5,806 nt of DNA from CAYVLI01 sp964452105 [NCBI: uncultured Nitrospinota bacterium] (GCA_964452105.1 CAYVLI010000177.1:1-5806), one strand, 5' to 3'; shown: positions 1 through 5,121, numbered from the stretch's first letter. The notes: generated by a model not told the origin, from the letters alone. Translations and numbers: made by a program.

Positions 1-335
1 AATACTACGCGCTTGAAGGTTTGAGCATGCTCCTCCAGACCATTCAACGAGTACGTCAAACCATAAATCCGGGGTTATCCATAGAAGGGATTCTCCTGAC
101 CATGTACGATGGAAGGACGCTCCTCTCGCAAAAGGTGGTGCAGGAGATAAAGGAACATTTCGGCCAACGCGTGATGAAAACTGTTATTCCCAGAAACGTA
201 CGTCTGGGCGAAGCGCCCAGTTTTGGCAAACCTATAATACTGTACGACCTCCGCTCCCGAGGGGCAGAGGCCTATATTAACCTGACGAGGGAAGTGGTGT
301 TCAATGCAGCGAGAAGTTCTTGGAAGAGGAATTAA
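1..335 (+). CDS. parA: ParA/Soj chromosome-partitioning ATPase, 3' end only
   Basis: This is the C-terminal part of a ParA-type Walker ATPase, which binds DNA non-specifically on the nucleoid in its ATP form and moves ParB-parS complexes apart. The gene is cut by the left edge; the reading frame begins with the codon at base 3 and ends at the TAA at 333-335. The visible part starts with YYALEGLSMLL, the classic Soj/ParA segment after the Walker B region, and continues with MYDGRTLLSQKVVQEIKEHFG, VIPRNVRLGEAPSFGKPI and a closing helix, all collinear with chromosomal Soj proteins. The Walker A and B motifs lie outside the window and cannot be judged. The last 32 bp overlap parB, which points to translational coupling. 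The identity is supported by both sequence and neighbour; a MinD-like protein is unlikely because of the parB partner. Confidence 0.95.
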   Translation, partial: YYALEGLSMLLQTIQRVRQTINPGLSIEGILLTMYDGRTLLSQKVVQEIKEHFGQRVMKTVIPRNVRLGEAPSFGKPIILYDLRSRGAEAYINLTREVVFNAARSSWKRN

Positions 336-1158
336 AGCGCTAATACCAGATATGGCAGAGGAGGCTCTCGGGCAGGTTTCCGAGTTGCCGGTAGGCAAAA
401 TACGCCCCGGAAAGTATCAGCCCCGAGAAAACATAGCTCCCGATTCCCTCGACGAACTGGCGCGTTCGCTCAGAGAGAAGGGCATAATCCAGCCCCTGGT
501 GGTGAGATCAGCCGGGGAGGAGTACGAACTGGTCGTGGGTGAGCGCAGATGGCGTGCAGCCCAGATAGCGGGGTACGAGACGGTCCCCGCCATTATAAAA
601 GATTTGAGCGACCTGGAAGCCCTTGAGACCGCTCTGATTGAGAACACCCAGCGCCAGAACCTGAACCCCATCGAAGAAGCAAACGCCTATCGGCGCCTGG
701 CGGAGGAGTTCAACCTGACCCATGATCAGGTAGCCTCCAAATTGGGGAAGGACAGAAGCTACGTGAGCAACATACTGCGCCTGTTGAGGCTCCCGGACCT
801 CATCAAAGACGATCTGTCCGCAGGCAGATTGTCCATGGGTCATGCCAAGGCCATACTCTCGGCCGGGGAGGAAGCATGGCTCAACTTGCGGGACGCCATA
901 GTGAAACGGGGTCTTTCGGTCAGAGAGACTGAGGAACTGGTCCGCCGCGCAAAGCCGAAGAAAAAAGCCGGCCAGCAGAGCAAAAATAAAGCTGCCGATT
1001 ACGCCTTCGTATCCTCCCTCGAAGAGCGATTGCGGCAGTCGTTGGGCACCAAGGTGAGATTAAGGGCCGGTAAGAGGGGGGGACGGCTGGAGATATATTA
1101 TTACAGCAACGAAGAGCTGGAACGCCTCCTTGAGCTGCTCAAAGCGGGTTCCGCTTAG
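304..1158 (+). CDS. parB: ParB/Spo0J chromosome-partitioning protein (CTPase, parS-binding)
   Basis: ParB loads on parS as a CTP-dependent sliding clamp, spreads along DNA and stimulates ParA. The 284-residue length is normal for a chromosomal ParB. Visible in order: the N-terminal ParA-contact motif LGRGIKALI (residues 6-14); the N-terminal CTP-binding domain with GERRWRAAQIAGY (79-91) and ENTQRQNLNPIEEANAYRRL (113-132); a KorB-type helix-turn-helix around 137-160 (LTHDQVASKLGKDRSYVSN); GHAKAIL (179-185); a Lys-rich linker (215-230); and a C-terminal dimerisation region (231-281). The ATG at 304 is chosen because the next ATG, at codon 17, would remove the ParA-contact motif. A purine-rich GAGGGAAG lies upstream inside parA. 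Its cognate parS is at 1810-1825, 650 bp downstream. No key motif is missing, so the protein looks functional. Confidence 0.97.
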   Translation: MQREVLGRGIKALIPDMAEEALGQVSELPVGKIRPGKYQPRENIAPDSLDELARSLREKGIIQPLVVRSAGEEYELVVGERRWRAAQIAGYETVPAIIKDLSDLEALETALIENTQRQNLNPIEEANAYRRLAEEFNLTHDQVASKLGKDRSYVSNILRLLRLPDLIKDDLSAGRLSMGHAKAILSAGEEAWLNLRDAIVKRGLSVRETEELVRRAKPKKKAGQQSKNKAADYAFVSSLEERLRQSLGTKVRLRAGKRGGRLEIYYYSNEELERLLELLKAGSA

Positions 1159-1164
1159 AGATGT

Positions 1165-1203
1165 TTACTGTGCTGTGGGGTTTCCGCACCCGACAGCAGG
1201 AGA
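1165..1203. repeat. Hairpin-forming direct repeat, copy A (after parB)
   Basis: First copy of a 39-bp element that recurs at 1770-1808 with 36 of 39 identical bases. Its core is an inverted repeat, left arm 1171-1181 and right arm 1188-1198 around the loop TTCCGC, with 10 of 11 positions paired (one G-G mismatch, 1177 with 1192). No T-run follows, so it is not a standard intrinsic terminator, although it lies 6 bp after the parB stop and could stabilise or process the transcript. It forms the left border of the toxin-antitoxin cassette. A dispersed palindromic (REP-like) family is possible, but this cannot be decided from one window. Confidence 0.75.
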
Positions 1204-1225
1204 AATAAAGAATAGAGGTATCAAG

Positions 1226-1444
1226 ATGACAAAATTGTTAGAGCAGGCCTTCAAGAAGGCATCGAAGCTTCCAGAAGTAGAGCAGAATGCTTTCGCCAAA
1301 TGGTTGCTCGGAGAGCTTGAGGCAGAAAAAGAATGGGAAAAGAGGTTTGCAGGGTCAGAGGACGTTCTTGACCGCCTTGCCGATGAAGCTCTCGAGGCTC
1401 ATAGCAAGGGGGAAAGCAAACCTATGGATTTTAATCGCCTGTGA
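1226..1444 (+). CDS. Antitoxin of a RelE/ParE-type toxin-antitoxin pair
   Basis: A 72-residue, strongly charged and probably helical protein encoded directly before, and overlapping, a RelE/ParE-fold toxin gene. Its presumed role is to bind and neutralise that toxin in the cytoplasm. The sequence runs MTKLLEQAFKKASKLP, then AFAKWLLGELEAEKEWEKRF (23-42), an acidic helix SEDVLDRLADEALEAHSKG, and the tail KPMDFNRL. This pattern resembles small antitoxins often seen with toxins like the next gene; no ribbon-helix-helix or helix-turn-helix is obvious. The ATG at 1226 is preferred because AGAGGT at 1214-1219 stands 6 nt in front of it, whereas the longer frame back to 1130 would overlap the end of parB. 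The stop overlaps the toxin start by 4 bp (GTGA). Assignment rests mainly on gene pairing and remembered family resemblance. Confidence 0.8.
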   Translation: MTKLLEQAFKKASKLPEVEQNAFAKWLLGELEAEKEWEKRFAGSEDVLDRLADEALEAHSKGESKPMDFNRL

Positions 1445-1719
1445 AATCGAGGACCACAGACAGGTTTTGGAAGCGCTACGACGTATTACCTGTCGCGGTA
1501 AAGAAACAGGCGGGAGAGGCATATCGTTTATTTCAACAAGATCCATATTATCCGAGTTTGCGCTTCAAGCGAATCCACTCCAGCCGTCCAATATTCTCAA
1601 TAAGGATATCGAAGGGTTATAGAGCTGTTGGAATTGTACAAGATGATGAGATTATTTGGTTTTGGATTGGTTCTCATTCAGGATACGATAAGCTGGTAAG
1701 GTCATTACGAAGGGGATGA
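1441..1719 (+). CDS. RelE/ParE-superfamily toxin
   Basis: A 92-residue basic protein of the RelE/ParE/HigB fold; members either cleave mRNA on the ribosome or inhibit gyrase, and which activity this one has cannot be read from the sequence. It shows the expected order: an N-terminal helical hairpin (FWKRYDVLPVAVKKQAGEAY), then a beta sheet with RFKRIHSSRPIFSIRISKGY (41-60), RAVGIV, and the C-terminal IIWFWIGSHSGYDKL (71-85). The basic and aromatic residues of the last two strands are where RelE-type catalytic residues usually sit. The GTG start at 1441 overlaps the antitoxin stop by 4 bp, so translation is coupled. Codon use is more AT-rich than in parB or the atp genes, which fits horizontal acquisition. 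The frame is intact with no sign of decay. Confidence 0.85.
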   Translation: MKSRTTDRFWKRYDVLPVAVKKQAGEAYRLFQQDPYYPSLRFKRIHSSRPIFSIRISKGYRAVGIVQDDEIIWFWIGSHSGYDKLVRSLRRG

Positions 1720-1769
1720 CAAGACGCTTAGAAGGGGAATGCTCGCATGCCGTCGCGGAGCTTATGCGC

Positions 1770-1808
1770 TTACTGTGTTGTCGGGTTTCCGCACCCGACG
1801 GCAGGAGA
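1770..1808. repeat. Hairpin-forming direct repeat, copy B (before parS)
   Basis: Second copy of the 39-bp element at 1165-1203, in the same orientation. The inverted repeat here (arms 1776-1786 and 1793-1803, loop TTCCGC) has all 11 positions paired, two of them as G-T wobbles. The three differences from copy A are at 1778, 1782 and 1800; all lie in the stem and leave the fold possible. The right end is 1 bp from the parS palindrome at 1810. Again no T-run follows. Together the copies bracket the toxin-antitoxin genes. Confidence 0.75.
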
Positions 1809-1809
1809 G

Positions 1810-1825
1810 TGTTCCACGTGGAACA
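1810..1825. promoter_or_regulatory. parS: parS centromere-like ParB-binding site
   Basis: The 16 bases TGTTCCACGTGGAACA form a perfect palindrome and match the widely conserved parS consensus (TGTTNCACGTGNAACA). A ParB gene with an intact DNA-binding domain lies in the same window. It sits between the toxin-antitoxin cassette and the bactofilin gene, 48 bp before the bactofilin ATG, so ParB bound and spreading here could also affect expression of the neighbours. No second copy is seen in the window. Confidence 0.95.
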
Positions 1826-1873
1826 TAGAATAATAACGCTGTTTTAATATATCGGCACAATGGGGAAAATGTC

Positions 1874-2281
1874 ATGGCTAAAAAGAAATCCTGGGAAGGG
1901 AAAGGAGTCGAGATCAAGGCCTTCCTGGGAGAAGGCGCAGAGTTCAGCGGCATCCTCACCTTCGAGGGGATGGTACGCATAGACGGTAAGTTCCAGGGCG
2001 AGGTTATGACGAAGGGAAATCTTATAGTTGGTGGAACGGCCGTGCTGAACGCAGACATTTCTGCTGGTGTGGTGGTCATAAAAGGCAAAGTGCGAGGGAA
2101 TATCACGGCCTCCAAGCGTCTGGAGCTTCTCGAGGGTGGTCAGTTGAGGGGGGATGTCAAGACGCCCGTGCTGGTCATGGAGCAAGGCGCCATACTGGAT
2201 GGAGTCCTGGAGATGACCGGGCGCGAGGAAAAGGCAGAGGAGAACGTAGCGCCGCACGGGGCGGAACGCATTACCCTGTGA
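1874..2281 (+). CDS. Bactofilin (polymer-forming cytoskeletal protein, DUF583)
   Basis: Bactofilins are small bacteria-specific cytoskeletal proteins that polymerise without nucleotide through a right-handed beta-helix, often on the membrane. This 135-residue protein has a short basic N-terminal tail (MAKKKSWEGKG), the typical entry AFLGEGAEFSGILTFEGMVR (16-35), then repeated beta-helix rungs with spaced glycines and hydrophobics (IDGKFQGEV, LIVGGTAVLNADISAGVVVI, KGKVRGNITA, LRGDVKTPVLVMEQGAILDG) to about 114, and a polar tail. GGGGA at 1862-1866 precedes the ATG at 1874. It follows parS by 48 bp. In Myxococcus xanthus, bactofilins together with PadC position the ParABS machinery, so a link to chromosome segregation is a reasonable inference here. 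A -10-like TAATAT at 1845-1850 has no good -35 partner. The frame stays open for another 35 codons after the TGA. Confidence 0.93.
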   Translation: MAKKKSWEGKGVEIKAFLGEGAEFSGILTFEGMVRIDGKFQGEVMTKGNLIVGGTAVLNADISAGVVVIKGKVRGNITASKRLELLEGGQLRGDVKTPVLVMEQGAILDGVLEMTGREEKAEENVAPHGAERITL

Positions 2282-2386
2282 TTTTTCATAACTATGGGCC
2301 GTTTTCGCAGACCCCCTGGCCGGATGAGTCTGGATATTGCTTTGCGAAACCGCTTCAACGGGGGCAATCGCCCTAAAAATCACCAG
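2276..2386. repeat. Nested inverted repeat spanning the bactofilin stop
   Basis: The outer arms GTGATTTTT (2278-2286) and AAAAATCAC (2375-2383) are exact reverse complements, and extend to CTG-TGATTTTT against AAAAATCACCAG if one base is allowed to bulge. Inside them are a second pair, TTTCGCA (2303-2309) and TGCGAAA (2343-2349), and a small hairpin GGGC-AATC-GCCC (2362-2373). The left arm includes the bactofilin TGA. It may be a folded 3' RNA element or the remnant of a small palindromic mobile element; no flanking target duplication is visible. There is no T-run after the right arm, so a normal terminator is not supported. Confidence 0.5.
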
Positions 2387-2449
2387 TAGTTTCTCATCAT
2401 TAGCTGCGCAGGATTTATTATGCGGCCGCAGAGGATTTTCTCAACCGTT

Positions 2450-2463
2450 TTAGAAGTTTCTAA
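2450..2463. promoter_or_regulatory. Short dyad, possible operator
   Basis: TTAGAA and TTCTAA are exact reverse complements separated by 2 bases (GT). The dyad lies 39 bp upstream of the -35 box at 2503, a position compatible with binding of a regulator that acts on the antiporter promoter. The match to any known operator is not recognised, and a 6+6 dyad can occur by chance in AT-rich DNA. Confidence 0.3.
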
Positions 2464-2482
2464 TCTCGGAATTCATGTAAGT

Positions 2483-2547
2483 AGATAAAAGCCAAAAATA
2501 GATTGACAATGTCGGCTCTCTGAGGTAATCTTTTCAAGCTTTTATCT
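2483..2547. repeat. 10-bp inverted repeat flanking the antiporter promoter
   Basis: AGATAAAAGC (2483-2492) and GCTTTTATCT (2538-2547) are perfect reverse complements. The first arm ends 10 bp before the -35 box; the second begins about 6 bp after the -10 box, at the expected transcription start. The arm centres are 55 bp apart, near five turns of B-DNA, an arrangement that would place two bound protein units on the same face. Because the transcript starts at about the second arm, this is more likely a DNA-level element (paired operators) than an RNA hairpin. Function is inferred only. Confidence 0.5.
2503..2531 (+). promoter_or_regulatory. Sigma70-type promoter for the antiporter (and possibly atp genes)
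   Basis: The -35 hexamer TTGACA (2503-2508) is a perfect consensus. After exactly 17 bases comes TAATCT (2526-2531), differing from TATAAT in three positions but keeping the important first TA and final T. It lies in an AT-rich stretch. Transcription should begin near 2538, giving a leader of about 83 nt before the TTG start at 2621. It is the best promoter in the window. With no terminator seen before 4009, it may also transcribe the ATP synthase genes. Confidence 0.75.
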
Positions 2548-2587
2548 CTAAATCGATGGTACTGTGCAATATCCGAACTCCTCGTTT

Positions 2588-2593
2588 TATAAT
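2588..2593 (+). promoter_or_regulatory. Possible second -10 box (TATAAT) close to the antiporter start
   Basis: A perfect TATAAT stands 27 bp before the TTG start. The sequence at the -35 distance (TGCAAT, 2565-2570, 17-base spacing) is poor and there is no extended TGn motif. It could be a weak or activator-dependent second promoter giving a leader of about 20 nt, or simply AT-rich spacer DNA. Confidence 0.3.
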
Positions 2594-2620
2594 TAATAAA
2601 TCTTCGCCTGAGGAAATGAC

Positions 2621-3904
2621 TTGGAAAACGGAATAACCATTTTATTAACCAGGCTGGTTTTCCAACTGTTCGTCATAATTTTCCTGGCCAAGGTCATCAG
2701 CGAGATATTCGAGCGGTATCTCAAGCAACCTGGCGTCCTGGGAGAGCTGGCGATAGGCATGGCTATCGGGCCTTATGCCCTGGGGGGAGTTATCTCCCTG
2801 CCCGTGATAGGAGTGCTCTTCGGCGGGGCGCATGGCGCCGAGGCATCCAACATCCCGGTCAGCACAGAACTGTATGCGATTGCCCAGATAGCCGCAGTTA
2901 TCCTGCTCTTCGTGGCCGGACTGGAGACCGATTTAAAGCAGTTCATCCGCTACGGAGGGCCGGCTGCTATCATAGCGATAGGAGGGGTGATTGCCCCGTT
3001 TGTGCTGGGCGCCTGGGCTACAGTCCTGTTCGGCCTGGCGGATAGTTTTAAGGACCCGCTGGCGCTTTTCATGGGGGCCATCATGACCGCCACGTCAGTG
3101 GGTATAACTGCGCGGGTGCTGAGAGACATCGGGAGACTGGATACCCCCGAAGGGGTCACCATCCTGGGCGGCGCGGTGGTGGACGACGTGCTGGGCATCC
3201 TGGTACTGGCCATCGTTGTGAGCATGTCCCAGAGCGGCAGCTTCTCAATGTCGAAGCTGGGGTTCATCGCCATCAAGGCGGTGGGCTTCTGGCTGGGTCT
3301 GACCGTAATAGGGATTCTGCTCTCCAAAAAGATAGCCAGCTTTCTGTCAAAATTTCAGACAGGAGGGGCCGCTGTCGGCCTGGCCCTCGCCCTGGCCTTC
3401 TTCGCTTCGGCTCTGGCGGAGATGTTCGGACTGGCCATGATCATAGGGGCTTACAGCATGGGCCTGGCCCTCTCGGACAGCCCCATAGCCGAGACCCTGC
3501 AGGAGAGGCTGGCGCCGCTCTACCATGCTCTGGTGCCGGTATTCTTCGTAGTAATGGGCATGCTGGTGGATTTCGCGGCCATGAAGCCCCTTTTAATATT
3601 CGGCCTTGTTATAAGTGGTCTGGCGGTTGTGTCGAAGCTTTTTGGTTGCGGGATTCCGGCGCTCGGAGTCGGATTCAACATGAGGGGGGCATTCAGGATC
3701 GGTATAGGTATGCTGCCCAGGGGAGAGGTGGCTCTAATAGTGGCGGGCGTGGGTCTGGCCACTGGAGTTATCGAGTCGGACGTATTCGGTGTTTCGATTT
3801 TGATGACGCTTATAACGACCATAATAGCCCCGATCATTCTGGTTCCCGCATTTAAAAAGGGTGGTGAGGGCAAGAGGCATAAGGAGATTGAAGCTCCTTC
3901 ATAA
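2621..3904 (+). CDS. CPA2-family cation (Na+ or K+)/proton antiporter, KefB/NapA type
   Basis: A 427-residue inner-membrane protein with about 12-13 hydrophobic segments and almost no soluble domain, exchanging Na+ or K+ for protons. Family marks: LKQPGVLGELAIGMAIGP (34-51) near the N-terminus; LLFVAGLETDLKQF (95-108); the unwound-helix motif TATSVGITARVL (156-167); GGAVVDDVLGILVLA with the Asp pair 188-189, as in electrogenic NapA-like exchangers; AFFASALAEMFGLAMIIGAY (259-278); VFFVVMGMLVD (307-317); and MLPRGEVALIVAGVGL (364-379). No C-terminal TrkA-N domain is present, unlike KefB/KefC; the tail is a short charged run. The start is the TTG at 2621, six bases after GAGGA (2610-2614); the ATG at 2616 is out of frame. 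It is 104 bp ahead of the ATP synthase stator genes and shares their strand. Which cation it carries cannot be told from sequence alone. Confidence 0.92.
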   Translation: MENGITILLTRLVFQLFVIIFLAKVISEIFERYLKQPGVLGELAIGMAIGPYALGGVISLPVIGVLFGGAHGAEASNIPVSTELYAIAQIAAVILLFVAGLETDLKQFIRYGGPAAIIAIGGVIAPFVLGAWATVLFGLADSFKDPLALFMGAIMTATSVGITARVLRDIGRLDTPEGVTILGGAVVDDVLGILVLAIVVSMSQSGSFSMSKLGFIAIKAVGFWLGLTVIGILLSKKIASFLSKFQTGGAAVGLALALAFFASALAEMFGLAMIIGAYSMGLALSDSPIAETLQERLAPLYHALVPVFFVVMGMLVDFAAMKPLLIFGLVISGLAVVSKLFGCGIPALGVGFNMRGAFRIGIGMLPRGEVALIVAGVGLATGVIESDVFGVSILMTLITTIIAPIILVPAFKKGGEGKRHKEIEAPS

Positions 3905-4008
3905 ATGCAGTAAGGTGTATTGCCCTTTATCAGGTTTAAAATTCAGCAGCATAAACATTAGCGAACGCGTTAACCCAAAACGTTTTAAATTGTGCAGGGT
4001 GGAGTAAG

Positions 4009-4452
4009 ATGGCTGGTCTGGTGGAGATAGGCATCGGTAGGTCGCTACTGATACAGGTGGGGAATTTCCTTCTGCTGTTGCTTTTGTTGAATACTTTTCT
4101 TTTCAAGCCCATCATCAGGTTCCTGGAAAGCCGGCATGGGACCATCCACGGCAACAGGGAAGCCGCAAGAGAGAAGGAAAAGGAAGCTCAGGAACTCCTG
4201 AACAGATACCTGGAAGGGGTAGACGGAGCCAACAGGGAGGCATCCGAGGCGCTCGCGGAGGTCAGACGCGAAGCAGAGGTCAAGCATAAAGAAATGCTGG
4301 AGGAGGCGAGAGAAGAAGCGCACCGGATTATTTCACAGGCCTCCGAGGATGTTAAACGAACCGCCGAGGCAGCCCGTGAAGGGTTGAGAGAAGAGACCCG
4401 TAGAATATCCATGGAGATAGCCCGGAAGCTGTTGGGCAGGTCGTTGGTTTAG
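4009..4452 (+). CDS. atpF2: F-type ATP synthase subunit b' (stator)
   Basis: One half of a b/b' stator stalk that holds F1 fixed to the membrane Fo part of ATP synthase. The protein has 147 residues: a short N-terminus, one membrane helix at about 12-34 (LLIQVGNFLLLLLLLNTFLF), the conserved turn KPIIRFLESR (33-42) leading out of the membrane, and then an unbroken charged alpha-helical coiled coil to the end. GGTGGAG (3998-4004) precedes the ATG by 4 nt. It opens the ATP synthase cluster here; subunits a and c are not upstream, as in many Desulfobacterota where they form another operon. Its last base overlaps a possible GTG start of atpF. Being different from the following b gene and lacking a signal peptide, it is called b' rather than b. 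Confidence 0.9.
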   Translation: MAGLVEIGIGRSLLIQVGNFLLLLLLLNTFLFKPIIRFLESRHGTIHGNREAAREKEKEAQELLNRYLEGVDGANREASEALAEVRREAEVKHKEMLEEAREEAHRIISQASEDVKRTAEAAREGLREETRRISMEIARKLLGRSLV

Positions 4453-4469
4453 TGAAAGGTTGCTCTGTT

Positions 4470-5063
4470 ATGAGATGCAATAGAAGAACGGTCCTGATAC
4501 TGCTGGCAGCGCTGATTTTGTCTTCCTTGCTGATAGCTCCCGTCTTTGCCGCCGTCGGGGAAGCTGCAGGGCACAACGAGGAGGGATGGCGCGCCGGTAC
4601 GGAGATTCCCCGCATAATAAATTTCGTGATTATAGTCGTCCTCCTCTGGTTCTTCCTGCGCAAGCCGCTGGCGCGATACTTTGCAAATCGCAGAGAGGAG
4701 ATTCAGCGGCAGCTGGAAGAGGCCATTCGTGCAAAGGATGAGGCGGAATCCAAAGTCGAAGAATATCATACAAAGCTGCAGAGCCTGGAGCAGGAAGTGG
4801 CTGCCATGAAAGCCGAATCGGAGCGGGCGAGGGAGAACCTCAGACAGATGTTGATGGAGGAAGCACGAAAGTCCACCGACAGGGTTATCGAACAGGCGCG
4901 CGTTAACATAGAACTGGAGCGGAAACGCGCCGTGGATTCGCTTAAGACCGAAGCCTCGTTGCTTGCACTGGAGTTGGCCGAAGACTTGCTCAAAGAGAAC
5001 ATGAATGATGAAGACAGGGAGCGCATTAACAGGGAATGCATCGACGGGTTGCGTAAGGATTGA
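4470..5063 (+). CDS. atpF: F-type ATP synthase subunit b (stator), with signal-peptide-like N-terminus
   Basis: Second stator subunit, pairing with b' to link Fo with the delta subunit on top of F1. From the ATG at 4470 it has 197 residues. It begins with a basic stretch and hydrophobic core ending in APVFA-A (MRCNRRTVLILLAALILSSL to about residue 28), typical of a cleavable signal peptide; then a polar linker with GHNEEGW; the true b membrane helix INFVIIVVLLWFFLRKPLAR (about 50-69); and a long charged coiled coil ending in LLALELAEDLLKE. b subunits with such a presequence are known in Geobacter-like bacteria. Start choice: AAAGGT (4455-4460) stands 9 nt before the ATG; a GTG at 4452 overlapping the b' stop is also possible and would add six residues before the signal peptide. 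Confidence 0.9.
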   Translation: MRCNRRTVLILLAALILSSLLIAPVFAAVGEAAGHNEEGWRAGTEIPRIINFVIIVVLLWFFLRKPLARYFANRREEIQRQLEEAIRAKDEAESKVEEYHTKLQSLEQEVAAMKAESERARENLRQMLMEEARKSTDRVIEQARVNIELERKRAVDSLKTEASLLALELAEDLLKENMNDEDRERINRECIDGLRKD

Positions 5064-5076
5064 AAAGCGCTGCTGG

Positions 5077-5105
5077 GGTATTAGCCCGTAATTAGGCTGG
5101 ATACC
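5077..5105 (+). other. Hairpin in the atpF-atpH gap
   Basis: GGTAT (5077-5081) pairs with ATACC (5101-5105), and AGCC (5083-5086) with GGCT (5095-5098), making an interrupted stem with an 8-base loop. It ends 8 nt before the Shine-Dalgarno sequence of atpH, so it could influence how much delta subunit is made or mark an RNA processing site. Stability has not been calculated. Confidence 0.35.
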
Positions 5106-5113
5106 GGCTCATC

Positions 5114-5121
5114 GGAGGTGA
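5114..5121 (+). promoter_or_regulatory. Strong Shine-Dalgarno sequence that fixes the atpH start
   Basis: GGAGGTGA is complementary to the 3' end of 16S rRNA over 8 bases. The GTG inside it (5118-5120) opens the longest frame but cannot be the start, because it is part of the ribosome binding site. The in-frame GTG at 5127, 8 nt after GGAGG, is at the right distance. Confidence 0.75.

Larger units (their letters stand above)
2282..2620. other. 339-bp non-coding region between bactofilin and antiporter genes
   Basis: No convincing gene is present. The first 105 bp hold the rest of the nested inverted repeat and an arginine-rich run of 35 codons in the bactofilin frame. The middle contains the 10-bp palindrome TGCGGCCGCA (2421-2430) and the dyad at 2450-2463. 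From about 2440 the sequence turns AT-rich and carries the promoter at 2503-2531 with its flanking inverted repeat, a second -10-like box at 2588-2593, and the antiporter ribosome binding site. No RNA gene was recognised. Confidence 0.7.

Noticed and set aside
1130-1225. Longer antitoxin start at 1130
   Set aside because: It would overlap the end of parB and translate the hairpin repeat; the ATG at 1226 has a proper ribosome binding site and gives the expected small protein.
1844-2383. 179-codon open frame on the minus strand across the bactofilin gene
   Set aside because: It is antisense to a clear bactofilin and its product has no recognisable domain or composition of a real protein; it is a shadow of the sense gene.
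2950-3873. Two minus-strand open frames within the antiporter gene
   Set aside because: Low-complexity Ser/Thr/Pro/Met/Ile-rich translations are the usual antisense image of a GC-rich membrane-protein gene; no ribosome binding site or family features.
3881-3899. Possible terminator at the end of the antiporter gene (AAGGAG / CTCCTT)
   Set aside because: The 6-bp stem lies inside the coding region and no T-run follows, so an intrinsic terminator is not supported.
3977-3986. AAAACGTTTT palindrome before the b' gene
   Set aside because: A 10-bp palindrome in AT-rich leader DNA with no matching promoter boxes at proper spacing; too little to call an operator.
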